Shown here in pieces: positions 26,919-36,858 of a stretch of DNA of 50,000 bases. The stretch comes from Prorocentrum cordatum (lineage: Eukaryota; Sar; Dinophyceae; Prorocentrales; Prorocentraceae). The stretch lies in NCBI GenBank assembly GCA_963575745.1, contig CAUYUJ010003901.1, positions 1 to 50,000 on the forward strand. Reading direction: 5' to 3'. The notes under the pieces were generated by a model. That model made no database searches, was not told where the DNA came from, and was given only the letters and a program-made list of their open reading frames with translations. Position numbers and translations under genes: made by a program. How positions within the stretch are numbered: the stretch's first letter is position 1; the number at the start of each line of letters is the position of its first letter.

Positions 26919-27728
26919 TCACATCCCAGCGGGCCACGCCGCCAGCTCATCTTCCCTGACTCCCGCCTGTGGCTTGCCCGTCTTCACTGTTGCTCCTGCC
27001 TGTAGCGCGGCATTGGTGATGGCCTGCTGCAGCTGGAGCTCGGACGGAACCTCCTCTGCTTCCGCCTTCTCGGTGTATACGGTGAGCCTCTCTTGGTTGC
27101 TGTCGATAGCCTTGCTGCTCTTCTGGTGCTCGAGGATTGTGAGGGCCGCCGCTGCGCCGATGGAACCCGCGAGCTTCTCTTGATCCGTCAGGACGTTCCC
27201 GGTCTTGGCCCCCTCTTCCACGGCGCTGACGGTCGAAATATGTGCCAGGCACATGCGACCCTCGGGCGGCCCGAAAGTACGTCCCTTGCCCGCCCCACTG
27301 AACATGTCCGCGTAGATCTTCCTGCGAGCCATCGAAGATTTGATCATCTTGATCTGCGATGTCATGAGGTACGTGCTGTAGATTGCTGCCACCACGCAGG
27401 CCAGCTGCTGCATGTTGGCGGACGCCTGCTGCATGGGGACTGTGGGGTACTGCTGGAGCTGGGGGTCCCACTTCGTTTGGTTGGCCTCTCCTCCTCGCGG
27501 GTGGCGCTGAAGGCGTTGTCCTGCTATGGCTGCCGCGGCTGGTCCTGCTTCGCGCTTCTCCTGCGCGCCCCCCGTGACCGCGACCTCGCCCGCCGCGGAG
27601 CCCACGCCCTCTCGCACTTTCGCCTCGTTGCCCTCGCCGCCGATGCGATCCGACTGCTGGTGCTTGGCCGAGCGCGCGGTGACCGCCATGCTGCTGGCCA
27701 GGACGTGGATCCCCTTCACGCTGGGCAC
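26919..27728 (-). CDS. Hypothetical protein, about 255-269 aa
   Basis: I do not recognise this ORF. The first codon is GTG, and the first ATG is about 14 codons in. The N-terminal third is Ala/Gly/Gln-rich. The middle has a hydrophobic segment, LACVVAAIYSTYLMTSQIKM, perhaps membrane-associated. The C-terminal half is helical and charged (LTDQEKLAGSIGAAAALTILE, SNQERLTVYTEKAEAEEVP). Amino-acid use looks like real coding sequence. It begins about 50 bases after the end of a minus-strand LINE ORF and could belong to that element or be a host gene fragment. Confidence 0.35.
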   Translation of the reverse strand: MPSVKGIHVLASSMAVTARSAKHQQSDRIGGEGNEAKVREGVGSAAGEVAVTGGAQEKREAGPAAAAIAGQRLQRHPRGGEANQTKWDPQLQQYPTVPMQQASANMQQLACVVAAIYSTYLMTSQIKMIKSSMARRKIYADMFSGAGKGRTFGPPEGRMCLAHISTVSAVEEGAKTGNVLTDQEKLAGSIGAAAALTILEHQKSSKAIDSNQERLTVYTEKAEAEEVPSELQLQQAITNAALQAGATVKTGKPQAGVREDELAAWPAGM

Positions 27729-27778
27729 GCGCCAAGTCGTCTGTGTAGAGGCCGACGTCTAATGAAATCCCATGCTGC

Positions 27779-30016
27779 TCAGACGGCAGGTGCATCTCGC
27801 AAAATGCGGTCCTGCAAGCTCGAAAGATCTGTAAACGGCGGTAGATCAGGACAGAGCTGGCATACAGGGTCCCCCACTGACAGCAATGGGTAACTGAGTC
27901 TCGTGCTGTCGGCGATGCAGCGCGGATGCTTGAGAGACCGCAACAGATGGTCTCCCGCTTGAACGCGATCAAGGAACGTCGCACGACAGAGAGAACACTG
28001 ATTCGTGATGGTCACTGCTGCCGCTGCCGATCGCATTCCGCGCCCTCCACCATTTGTCGCGGTCTGATGCGTGCAGGGCGCTGCCCATGTCGAACAAACT
28101 CTGCCGCAGACTTGTCCTGTGTCCTTGTGCAGCTCACATTTGTAGAAGCCCAGCTCGTCTCCATCTCGCACATATTATGTTGGCTGCTGTCGTTCGAACC
28201 CTGGCGGGGCAATCGAGACTGCCGATGCCTTGGCCCGGAGCTCTGCCACGTCGATATCGAGGAAAACCGTAGAGACTTCTGTGTCATGGTAAAGTTGCGT
28301 GATGCCGCCACCCCACATGTAGCTGAACTGGTTGGCGCTGTCAAGCTCGGGGATAGCAAGGATGTCCCGGCAATGCTGCTTGGCCATCGGGTTCGCCTCG
28401 GTCACGAGGTTGCCCACGTCGCCCAGCTCGCCGCTCTGCCCCCTGTTGACGTCGTTCTCGAACTGGATGGAGCCCAGGAGCGCCGCGGGCTACTCGTCGT
28501 AGTCGGACGGGAACTTGTCTGAGGCCTGTATCCTGCGAAGACGTCTCACACGTAGCTCTATGAACATTGGCGAGCTGTGGCAGTACTTGAACACCTCTAT
28601 GTTGCTCATGGTGCGGTAGGTGCCCTGCGCGTCAGTATTAGTTGCCTTGCCTTGCATGAGGGCGCGCAGGTACTTGGAGATGACAGTGTCGAGGCGCTTG
28701 TAGTATGTGGCCTGCAGGTAGTACGACTCCGCGCCGCTGCTGGCTGCGCCCACTATGCGGTTGAGGAAGACGATACGCTCGAGACGCCAGGAGACGCGTC
28801 GGTACCAGAACTTGCCCAGAATATGCCATGCGCGCTTCATGCTCTGGATACGCTGGTCGATGTCGATGGCGTCGTTACCCGCGTGGTGGAAGTGACCACC
28901 TAGGTACTTCATGGTACGTAGTACGCGACCAGGTAGGTGTTGTTGAAGTGCGCGATGTTCGCGTCTGGCGCGAAGTCCCCCGACGATCTCTTCTTTGTCC
29001 CTGTTCTGGTGGAAGCCGTAGTTGGCGAGGGCGGTGTCGAGGATGGTGTTGCTGTTGGCTAGAACTGCGGCGGCGTCCTTGGCGAGGCCCGACTGGATGA
29101 GGTGCATCTTGAGGATGTCGCCCACGTACAGGTAGATGGAAAGGTCGATCAGGGCGCGAGTATTGGGCGAGACGGCTGCGAACGGCTTGGAATATTGTGG
29201 TGTTTGGTCTAGCCATTGTCCGATGGGTATCTCGTAGACAAAGTTGGATGAGGTGGGCCCAGTACTACAGCCTGGCATCACTCCTGAGCCCATGCCGAAG
29301 TTGCCCGTGTCGTCGAAACCGTCGATCTGGACGCTGGCGCATTGGTACCGCTGATGTAAGAGAAGCTGTTCGGTAACGCAGAGGTCGGGGGAAATCGTGG
29401 CGGCTGTCGTGTCAATCCTGGTGCTGGGGAAGGCGTTGGTCGCGTCCTTGCTGCCCACGATGAAGTCTGCTCTGGCGCGCTGGAGGAGGTATGCCACGAT
29501 CCTGGATGCTGCCATCGGTACTTCGCGTCGACGGCGGGGCCAACAGCCGTGAGCGTGCGGAGGTGGAAACCATGTCTTCGACTTGCACTGCAGCTGTCGG
29601 TAGAAGCATCGCCAGAAGGGGCACAGCATGTGTAGGATGCGGCGGCCTAACGTATTGGGTTTGCCGTTCTGCTTGTCGAGGGTGAAGCTCTTGCTGTGAT
29701 GGGCGTCCAGCGGTGCAAAGCCAACCCGGTAGACGTGGTTGAGGACGGACTCGAAGCACTCCTCTATGAAAGGGGCGTCCACGAGCACGTCGTCGTACCC
29801 AATTCCTGTCGTTTGGTGCTTGGGTTTGGTGATGGTGGTGGGCTGAAGGATCATCTGGTAGATCTCGGCAAGCAGGGAGGAGGTGGAGGCAGCGCAGGAG
29901 GGGGAGGACGGGGAGGAGGGGGAGGAGGAGGAGGAGGAGGAGGAGGAGGAGGAGGAGGAGAAGGAGGAGGAGGGGGAGGAGGCGGAGGAGGAGGCGGAGG
30001 ACCAGTGCAAACTCAA
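27779..30016 (-). pseudogene. 5'-truncated LINE: RT and C2H2-type fingers
   Basis: A single reading frame spans the whole segment with only two internal stops, TAG at 28490-28492 and TAA at 28175-28177. RT blocks are FAPLDAHHSKSFTLDKQNG, GSKDATNAFPSTRID (motif A), MGSGVMPGCSTGPTSSNF (motif B), LSIYLYVGDILKMH (motif C as YVGD, where YVDD is expected) and MKYLGGHFHHAG. After the stops come zinc modules NQCSLCRATFLDRV with two later His, and CQLCPDLPPF. The 5' end dissolves into a GGA/CTC tract encoding poly-Ser. The lost Asp in motif C and the stops mark it as dead. Confidence 0.8.
29872..30003. repeat. GAG/GGA microsatellite
   Basis: Nearly pure GGA/GAG triplets with a few GGC interruptions. 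It forms the 5' boundary of the truncated minus-strand LINE. Confidence 0.9.
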
Positions 30017-30059
30017 GACTCATCATCGATGTTGGAATAAACCCTCCCGCCGAGCTCCC

Positions 30060-30270
30060 TCTTCACAGGCCCCTACCAGGGTTTATTGACATTGTGGGAA
30101 CTGCCTCACTGGGAGACAACCGATTGAAAACCCTGAAGCATGCCAAAACACCATTCCCGGTACTCCAACGCCACGCATCAACCTGATTGATGCGTCTTGA
30201 CGATCCCGAATCGCGCCAGAACACCGTTCCTGGGACTTCAACACCGCGAACCAACGTAACTGTTGCACCA
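30060..30270. repeat. Diverged tandem repeat, unit about 90 bases
   Basis: CCAAAACACCATTCCCGG near 30147 matches CCAGAACACCGTTCCTGG near 30215, with similar flanks such as CGCATCAACCTGATT and CGAACCAACGTAACTG. No coding potential is evident. Confidence 0.5.
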
Positions 30271-30355
30271 TCACACTCCTGAGTTCTTCAAATTATCCCA
30301 GTGCGACCCTACCTAGGAGTTGGAGCCCCTAGGAAAGCAGCATTAGTAGTAACAG

Positions 30356-30810
30356 TAAAGCTGAACCAAAGCTAAGCTAAAGCTAAGCTAAAGCCAGGCT
30401 GAAGCTAAGCTCAAGCTAAACTAAAACTACGCTAAAGCTAAGCTAAAGCTAAGCTAAAGCTAAGCTGAAGCGAAGCTAAAGCTAAGCTAAAGCTAAGCTA
30501 AAGCTAAGCTAAAGCTAAGCGAAAGCTAAGTTAAAGCTAAGCGAAAGCTAAGTTAAAGCTAAGCTGAAGCTAAGTTAAAACTAAGCTAAAGCTAAGCTAA
30601 ACCTAAGCTAAAGCTAAGGTAAAGCTAAGGTAAAGCTAAGCTAAAGCTAAGCTAAAGCTAAGCTACAGCTAAGGTACAACTAAGGTCAAGCTAAGGTCAA
30701 GCTAAGCTAACGCTAAGCTAAAGCTAAGCTAAAGCTAAGCTAAATCTAAGCTAAAGCTAAGCTAAAGCTAAGCTAAAGCTAAAGCTAAAGCTAAAGCTAA
30801 AGCTAAAGCT
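30356..30810. repeat. GCTAA(A) satellite, mainly 11-base period
   Basis: Alternating GCTAA and GCTAAA units give an 11-base period with scattered point changes. The last 35-40 bases switch to a pure six-base GCTAAA repeat. It is AT-rich and contrasts with the GC-rich surroundings. Confidence 0.92.
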
Positions 30811-30859
30811 CCCAGGGGACTGGGGGGAACCGCTCCCAGGGGACCGGGGGAACCGCCCG
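30811..30859. repeat. Two-copy GC-rich direct repeat
   Basis: CCCAGGGGACTGGGGGGAAC is followed directly by CCCAGGGGACCGGGGGAACC. It sits right at the end of the GCTAAA satellite. Confidence 0.75.
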
Positions 30860-30949
30860 GGGCGCTTTCCACTGCCCGGCCCCTTTAAGCTAAGAGAGTA
30901 AGAACCCTTCTAGGCAGAGCCTAGGTAGGGAAAAAACACTTCTGGTACG

Positions 30950-31295
30950 CTGATCATGGAAATCCGTGATGCTCTTGCAGTTTTTTTGAAACGGCACGAA
31001 GGCGAGAGCCACATGTTGAAAACGAACCGCCGACAATCCATCAAGCTCTTGCGAATGTGTAAGACGAATGCGCGCGACGCTAAGGCGAGAGCCACATCTT
31101 GAAAACCAATCACCCTCAATCCGTTAAACTATTGCTAAAAAGAAAACACATGTGCGAGGCGCTACCGCGAGAGCCGCATTTTGAAAACCACCCGCCCTCA
31201 ACCCGTCAAGCTCTCGCAAGTGTGCAAGACGAACGCGCGCGACGCCAAGGCGAAAGCCACATGCTGAAAACGGATGCCAATGTGAAACGCCCTTC
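30950..31295. repeat. 83-base tandem repeat, about four copies
   Basis: The block GCGAGAGCCACAT-TTGAAAAC recurs at 31002, 31085, 31167 and 31250, giving periods of 83, 82 and 83. Between blocks lies a conserved region with TCAAGCTCTTGCGAATGTG. The copies differ by roughly 10-25 percent, and no open frame is conserved across units. Confidence 0.88.
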
Positions 31296-31434
31296 ATTTG
31301 TGAAACGGATGCCCATGTCTGAGTTCCAGTGTCATCGGATGAAAAAGAAATCTCAAGCGAAACGCCCGGCCCGCCCTTTCGACCGGCCTCGGGGCGCGAC
31401 AGGGCATACTTATTCACGAAGAAACAAAATGCTG

Positions 31435-32240
31435 GAGGAGGACAATGAGCAAATGGAGGAGGAAGGATGAGGAGGACGATGCCTGGGAAGATGCTTGGGG
31501 GCAGGGGAGCGCACATCGCGCCCCCCGACCAGGAAGAGGAGGAAAGGAGGAGGCGGAGGAGGGGGAGGAGGAGGAGGAGGAGGAGGAGGAGGAGGCGGAG
31601 GAGGAGGACGACGACGACTACGACGAGACGAAGACGAGGACGAAGACGAGGCGGAGACGTGGACGGGAGGGGCCGAAGGCAGAGGGGCCAGGGCGGAAAT
31701 GGGCACGCGCGGGGGGAGGCTTAGGCGCCTCTGGGCGGCGAGGCCCTCGACCGCCGAGCGGTGGAGCACCGCGTCGGCGCCGCGGGCGGCCGCGATGATC
31801 CAGAGCTTGGGAGCGTCCTCCTTCGGGGGGGGGGCGCTGGGCAGAAATGCGCGCCCGCCGCGCGCGAGCGCGCCTGGGGAGGGGGGGGGGGCGGCAGCAA
31901 AGTTGGCGGAAGGAGCAAAAAGGGGAGCAGGAAGGGGGGGAGGAGGAGGAGGAGGAGGAGGAGGAGGAGGAGGAGGAGGAGGAGGAGGGAGGAGGAGGTC
32001 GAGGAGGAAGTGGAAGAGGAAAAGGAGAAGAGGGAGGGGGAGGAAGGAGGAGGGGACGAGGTGGAAGGAGGAAGTAAGCGGAGGGAGGGAGGAGGAGGAG
32101 GAGGAGGAAAGAGTGAGGAGGGAGGAGGGAGGAGGGAAGAGGAAGGGGAAGGAATGAGGAGGAGGAGGAGGAGGAGGAGGAGGAGGAGAGTAGGAGGAGG
32201 AGGAGAAGGAGAAGGAGGAGGAGGAGGTGGAGGAGGGTGC
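31435..32240. repeat. Long GGA/GAG-rich microsatellite region
   Basis: GGA/GAG tracts at about 31545-31615, 31936-32000 and 32086-32235 are separated by GC-rich DNA. Long frames here encode only poly-Glu, poly-Gly, poly-Arg or poly-Ser and are not treated as genes. Confidence 0.85.
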
Positions 32241-32479
32241 TGGAGGTGTTGACTGCATCAGGGCTGGCGACCTGCACGGCACTACGGCCGCTGCGCCGCG
32301 GGAGAAGGGTTTCTCCTGACCGCAGCCGAGGTGCGAAAGGCACCGAAAACAACGGGCAGCCCCAAAGAGCTGCGCCCGGCCCCAAAAACGCCCAAAACCA
32401 GGAAGGAAGGCCAGGAGGGCCAGGGAACCCGCCCACGGGAACCGAGACCCCGCAGACAGGAGACGACTCCCCCCCAGGC

Positions 32480-33852
32480 GCCTGCCTCCTCAGGCCTCGG
32501 CCTGCTTCTGTTCCTGGCTCGGTTCCTCCTCCCCGCTGTGCGAGCCAGCTCTTGAAGCCCTCCAACTTCGCATGCCCTGCGCAGTCAAGACCGTCGAAGA
32601 AGCCGTCCGAGATGAGCTGCATAGTGGCCTGGACGTCGAAGGTGCTGAAGATGGAGCTTTCCTTGAAGTCGGTAGACCCCGGCGCCACGCCGAGTGCCTG
32701 CTCCGTCTCGTTGAGGCTTTGCACCGCCCCGTCTCCATGATGCTGCCGCTCACCCCCGCGTCCGTGCACGCGTCCGCGATGACCTCCTTGGAGACTCTGC
32801 GGTGCGGCACACCGCGTATTTCGCGACCACCGTCTTGTTAACGGCATCGAAATGGTCACGCTCTTGCTTACACTTCCACGCGGCCTCCCTTGTCCCCATG
32901 AGTTCCGTAGTCATGTCCTGGGAAACCTCATCGATCTCGATGTCAGTCTGGAAGCTGCTCTACACGGTTTGCGTGCTCTCTTCCATGAAGTACTTGCCGA
33001 GGTACCAGTCCATCACTCCGTCCTCGTGGTGGCCCGTCGGCGACATTGCCCCCCAAGCCGCTGTAGATGAACGGTTTCTCGTGCGACGCTTGGCCCCGAA
33101 GGGTTTCTTGGCCAGGAGCCGCTTGGCCCTCACACCCATAAGGTCCGCGGCCTCCCGCTGAGCCACCGATGGGGCGTTTTCCTTCATCATGTCGCTCTCC
33201 GCATCCGCTTTCCTGCGAGCCCAGCGCATTGCCCTCCGCCAGTTGAGGCCCCATGCCCCATGCCACGTCATCGTTCTCCTTCTCGCTCTCCTGTCCCCCG
33301 ACGCCACGCTCTTCTTGGTCAGACGCTTTGTCTCGCACCAAGAACGCGGGTCCTTCCTGTCCATCATGATCCAGCTTCTCTGTAGCCACGGCGCCGCCGC
33401 CCTCGCACTGCTTGGCGGGGCCTTCGAAGGTGGCCGCAGCGATCGGCGCTTCCGACGCGCCGACTGCCCCGCCACCTGCTCTAGAGGGCCATAGCCAAGG
33501 TCCACCTTGCCCTCGAAGCCCTGCAGCTCACCGTAGCCAAACCCCATCGATGCCTGACTCTGCTCCTTGTGGCAGGCTGCCACAACTCTGGCCCACCGCA
33601 AACGGCCGCTTTGACGCCGCTACGGACACTACCACTGTTGCTGAACCGACCGCGCAGCACCATCTCACTTGCCAACCGAAGGTCGCCCCACCGCCGAACT
33701 CGAGGTCCTTGAGGAAGCTCTCCACGATGCGCCCGGCCCCAGCTTTTCCAGCGAGTCCTTCGCCGACGAACAGTTGAACCGGCATGATCATGCCCCCGTG
33801 GCTCGCCGCGGCATCGCCGCCTCAAATCGCGCCACGCCGCCCCGCGCACGCC
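32480..33852 (-). pseudogene. Retroposed pseudogene downstream of a spliced-leader relic
   Basis: Protein-like segments follow the leader on the minus strand in order. MPVQLFVGEGLAGKAGAG begins near 33783. ASMGFGYGELQGFEGK begins near 33550. WYLGKYFMEESTQTV ends at a TAG (32958-32960). The same frame then continues with TDIEIDEVSQDMTTELMG and AWKCKQERDHFDAVNKTVV. After a frame change come VSKEVIADACTDAG, and then STFDVQATMQLISDGFFDG and AKLEGFKSWLAQ near 32540-32650. At least three frame changes and one stop show decay. No introns are evident. I do not recognise the parent protein. Confidence 0.5.
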
Positions 33853-33889
33853 CTTGAGTCAAAATGGTTTGAGCCAAAATGGCAACGGA
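33853..33889 (-). other. Spliced leader followed by relict spliced leader
   Basis: On the minus strand, 33889-33868 matches the 22-base dinoflagellate spliced leader with two differences (positions 6 and 22). It is followed without a gap by a 15-base copy, CCATTTTGACTCAAG, with one difference, at 33867-33853. The short copy starts exactly where a leader would be cut after its internal AG. Genomic leaders fused to downstream sequence are the known mark of trans-spliced mRNAs that were reverse transcribed and reinserted. Confidence 0.88.
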
Positions 33890-34068
33890 AGAGGAGGAGG
33901 AGGAGGAGGAGGAGGAGGAGGCGAAGAGGGAGGAGGAGGAGGACGACGAGGAGGAGGAGGAGGAAGAGAAGGAGGAGGAGGGGCAGGAGCGAGCAGGGAA
34001 GAAGAGGAAAGGGATGGGGAGGAGGAGGAGGAGGAGGAGGAGGAGGAGGAGGAGGAGGAGCCTTTTTA
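33886..34068. repeat. GAG/GGA microsatellite
   Basis: A long GAG tract that starts immediately beyond the 5' end of the spliced leader. It may have been the insertion site of the retroposed copy, or have grown there later. Confidence 0.9.
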
Positions 34069-34070
34069 CT

Positions 34071-34702
34071 GGGGCGCGCCCACGACGGCGCATGATTGCG
34101 GCGACGGGCCTCGCGGAGCGAAAACGACGCCCGCGGGCGCCGCCGCCAAGCGGCGCGCCCCGCGCGGGCGGGCGCCTCCACGCCCCCAATGGGCGACTCG
34201 GCGCGCGACCATCTCACCGATCGGGGAGAACCTCCAGTCCCCCAAGCCTGATGTCCAGGGCGAAGGCCCCAGACAGAGTCGGGGCGGCGGGCCCGAGCCG
34301 AGAGGGCGCTTCGCCCCGGCGAGCGGGCGGCTTCCGCCCCGCAGGCGGTCGAGGCGCCCTCGCGCCGTCGAGCCTCGCGGGCACTGCCCGCGGCAGTCGG
34401 CCGCCAGCAGCTGCGCATTATCACGCGAGAAGGCTCCGCAGGAACCGCAAAAGGTGAAAGGCCCCGCGCACCGAAGGCGGCGGCCCACCGCGGGCCGACG
34501 CAAGGCCCGCCGCAGCGCCATGGCCGCCCTGGCCACGCGGATGCACCTCACGCTGCGCAACTTGCCCGAGATGAGCACCATGTCGTGCTCTCCCACGGGG
34601 GCCCCCCCATCGGCCGCGAGCCTCGGGGGAGGCCTTCGGCAGCCGAGGCCCTCTGCAGACCGGGCAGAAGCCGCGCTGACAGGAGGGCCTACAGCGCAGC
34701 TA
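34071..34702. other. GC-rich stretch without a supported gene
   Basis: Several overlapping frames on both strands are open only because of high GC. None shows a domain. It probably belongs to the 3' flank of the DIRS-like element. Confidence 0.5.
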
Positions 34703-35088
34703 GGGGCTCTCCAGGGGGCCAGTCTTCTTGCATCCGCAACTCTGTGCGAAGGCGTTCTCCGGAGCCCCAGTGCCTGGGCAGGCCGCGCGGCCAAGACGAC
34801 GGCAGCCGAGGGCCTGCCAGCACACTTCTACATGCTCGAGCTGTAAAAGGGCTGGGAACGTAAGCGCGGGCGGGCGGCTTGAGCACGCACGCCCACGGCC
34901 CCCTTCACGATCCCACCAGCAACAAAGAAACAATGGCACGCCATGAAAATCTGTGTTGGCCAGGGGCCCCCCAAGGGGCCAGTCTTTCTGCATCCGCAAC
35001 TCTGCGCGAAGGCTTTCTCCGGAGCTCCAGCGCCCGGGCAGGCCGCGCGGCCAAGACGACGGCGGCCGAGGGCCTGCCAGCACACTTC
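34703..35088. repeat. Two 126-base direct repeats, 260 bases apart
   Basis: Copies at 34703-34828 and 34963-35088 share long identical blocks, for example CAGGCCGCGCGGCCAAGACG. They differ by scattered substitutions and contain the short palindrome GGCCGCGCGGCC. They lie just 3' of the methyltransferase-like domain of the DIRS-like element and may be part of its terminal repeats. Confidence 0.8.
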
Positions 35089-35254
35089 CGAAACTTAGCA
35101 AGCGCTCGAGCAACGGCGAATGTGATTTCCTGGCCGCTGGGCCACAAGTCTGCACAGGCTCAAAAAAATGTGGCTTCTCAGAACCTGCCTGTAACTCTGA
35201 ACCACAAGTTGGCACAACCTCTTGGGGCACGGTTCTGCAAGATGCGCCCAAACA

Positions 35255-35945
35255 AACGCCGCCAGCATTCTCTCCCTCGAGGACCTGGCGGGGGCGGCGG
35301 CTGAAGGAGCAGCAGCCCCGACCGGAGCATTTGCAGGGCACGAGCGAGTCGAGGTTAACGCGGCAATGCAGCAACCTGGTGCGCTTTCGCCACGGGGTGG
35401 CAAAAGTACAGAAATCAAAATCAAGGACGTGAATGTTACGAAATCGCAGAAGATTCAACGCGCCTGGGAGCTGCCACAGCCAAGACGAGCTAGGATTCTC
35501 GATCACCACTGGAATGTTTAGACTGCGTGCCAGCAAGAACAGAGAGAAACTGAAGGCGGCCAAAGTATTTCCACGCTCTACCTTCAGCTGGTCTGCCGGC
35601 GAGAGGCCTGGAAGCCCCAAAGGAAACATGCGGGTGCGCAGCGGAGGTGGGCCGTCAGGCCGGTTGCGTGCCCGACTCATTGAGCAGCAGGGCGTGGCAA
35701 TCCAGATGGCAACGATGAGACGGCCCCTCGCCCATCCTCGGATCAACCTGCGCACTCGCCCGAGGAGCAGGTCGTGGCTGGACGAGTTCTTGAAGTCCAG
35801 CTCGAAGGCGGCATGCTGCGCCTTGAAAGCCAGGCGCCAAGCCGCCGACATCCTCCTGGCGCCGCTGAAGACCTCCAGGAAGATACCGCGGCCTGCGCGC
35901 CTCACCCACGCAGCCAGCTGGCCGACAGGGTCGCGCCAATCCGGG
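35255..35945 (-). pseudogene. Methyltransferase-like domain of DIRS-like element
   Basis: The frame overlaps the end of the recombinase frame by about 40 bases. It shows IFLEVFSGARRMSAAW at motif I and VAIWIATPCCSMSRARNRPD at motif IV, with a Pro-Cys pair. PPPLRTRMFPLGLPGLS follows, then VVIENPSSSWLW at motif VI (ENP in place of ENV), then FCTFATPWRKRTRLL and a CKCSGRGCCSF Cys cluster. The downstream continuation of the same frame to 34700 runs through direct repeats and is probably non-coding. DIRS elements are known to carry a methyltransferase domain, usually of the adenine type. This one looks closer to the C5-cytosine type. Confidence 0.65.
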
Positions 35946-36858
35946 AGAACGCGCGCTCGGCCTGGGCCTGGAGCCCGGGCGGCAGCCGGCGGAGCTGCTC
36001 CTGCACGCGCCCTCCCTTCGCGTACCTGTGCAGCGCGGCGTTTGTGGCCCAGCGGCCGCGCTTCTGGATGTCCTTCAGGGGCCGCGCCGCCGCGCACAGC
36101 TCGTGGCTGGCCCCCCCGTGCAGGAGCTGGCGCAAGCTCAAGTTGCCCAGGACGTTGAGGCCGAGGCTGCTGACGACGGCCTTGAAGTGGTAGTTCCACC
36201 GGGCGTAGGTCACTGGGAACAGGCGATGCCCGGCGGGCGTCCTGCGGTGCAGCTCGGCGACGAGGCTCGACATCCACGGGAAGCAAGCTGAGTCGACCAG
36301 GAGGCTCTCGTCGAACACCCCCGTCTTGGACGGCGCGAGGCGTTCGAACATGTGGAGCACGACACACCACGAGCGCGCGCCGGTGGCCGTCGCGAAGCCT
36401 GGCGGGACCAGCTGGGACTGCGCCAGGTCCAAGGCCTCGCGAGGCCGAAGATACAGGGCGAAGGCCACCGCCGCGATCCAAGCGAAGGCCACGAGCCCCG
36501 GCCGCACATCGTCTCGATGATCAGGCAGACCACCGGCCACGGCAGGGGCAGGCGCGACCGGGCTGGGGCAAGGCGAGCCCAGCCCTTCGCGGCTCGCCCC
36601 GCGCGGGGGAGCCGCCCCTGCCGCGCGGCCAGGTCGGGCCTCGCGAAGGCCAGGGCTGCCGTAAACTTCCAAGCGTCGCTGCTCTCGCCCCCCGCCCAGG
36701 AACTCCTCGCGGAAGAACCGCGCCGGCGCATCGTCCACCGCCGGGGGCGTCTGGATGCTGATGCTCCTCTGGGCTGCCCACTGGCTGACGGCCTGGCGGC
36801 GGCGCTCGCAGTCGATCCGCGCGGCCTCCGACACCGACTGCTCCTCCGGGAAGGTCAA
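35902..36858 (-). CDS. Tyrosine recombinase (integrase of DIRS-like element)
   Basis: A 318-residue frame with the C-terminal catalytic region of a tyrosine recombinase. FALYLRPREALDL holds the first catalytic Arg. HYHFKAVVSS-like helices follow, then SLRQLLHGGASHELCAAARP in the His-box, KDIQKRGRWATNAALHRYAKG with the candidate nucleophilic Tyr, and VQEQLRRLPP. In related elements the box is expected to read LRHGG; here it is LLHGG, so the box Arg seems replaced by Leu. The enzyme would join circular cDNA to the genome, but this copy may be inactive. Confidence 0.72.
   Translation of the reverse strand: MTFPEEQSVSEAARIDCERRRQAVSQWAAQRSISIQTPPAVDDAPARFFREEFLGGGREQRRLEVYGSPGLREARPGRAAGAAPPRGASREGLGSPCPSPVAPAPAVAGGLPDHRDDVRPGLVAFAWIAAVAFALYLRPREALDLAQSQLVPPGFATATGARSWCVVLHMFERLAPSKTGVFDESLLVDSACFPWMSSLVAELHRRTPAGHRLFPVTYARWNYHFKAVVSSLGLNVLGNLSLRQLLHGGASHELCAAARPLKDIQKRGRWATNAALHRYAKGGRVQEQLRRLPPGLQAQAERAFSRIGATLSASWLRG

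Noticed and set aside
31410-32282. Long open frames over GGA/CTC tracts on both strands
   Set aside because: They encode only homopolymer-like Ser, Pro, Leu, Arg, Gly or Glu runs produced by the microsatellite.
34377-34391. GCGGGCACTGCCCGC as another mini-hairpin
   Set aside because: It is a single copy with a different loop in very GC-rich DNA.
34700-35240. C-terminal extension of the DIRS-like methyltransferase frame
   Set aside because: It runs through two 126-base direct repeats with no domain, so the open frame is probably incidental.
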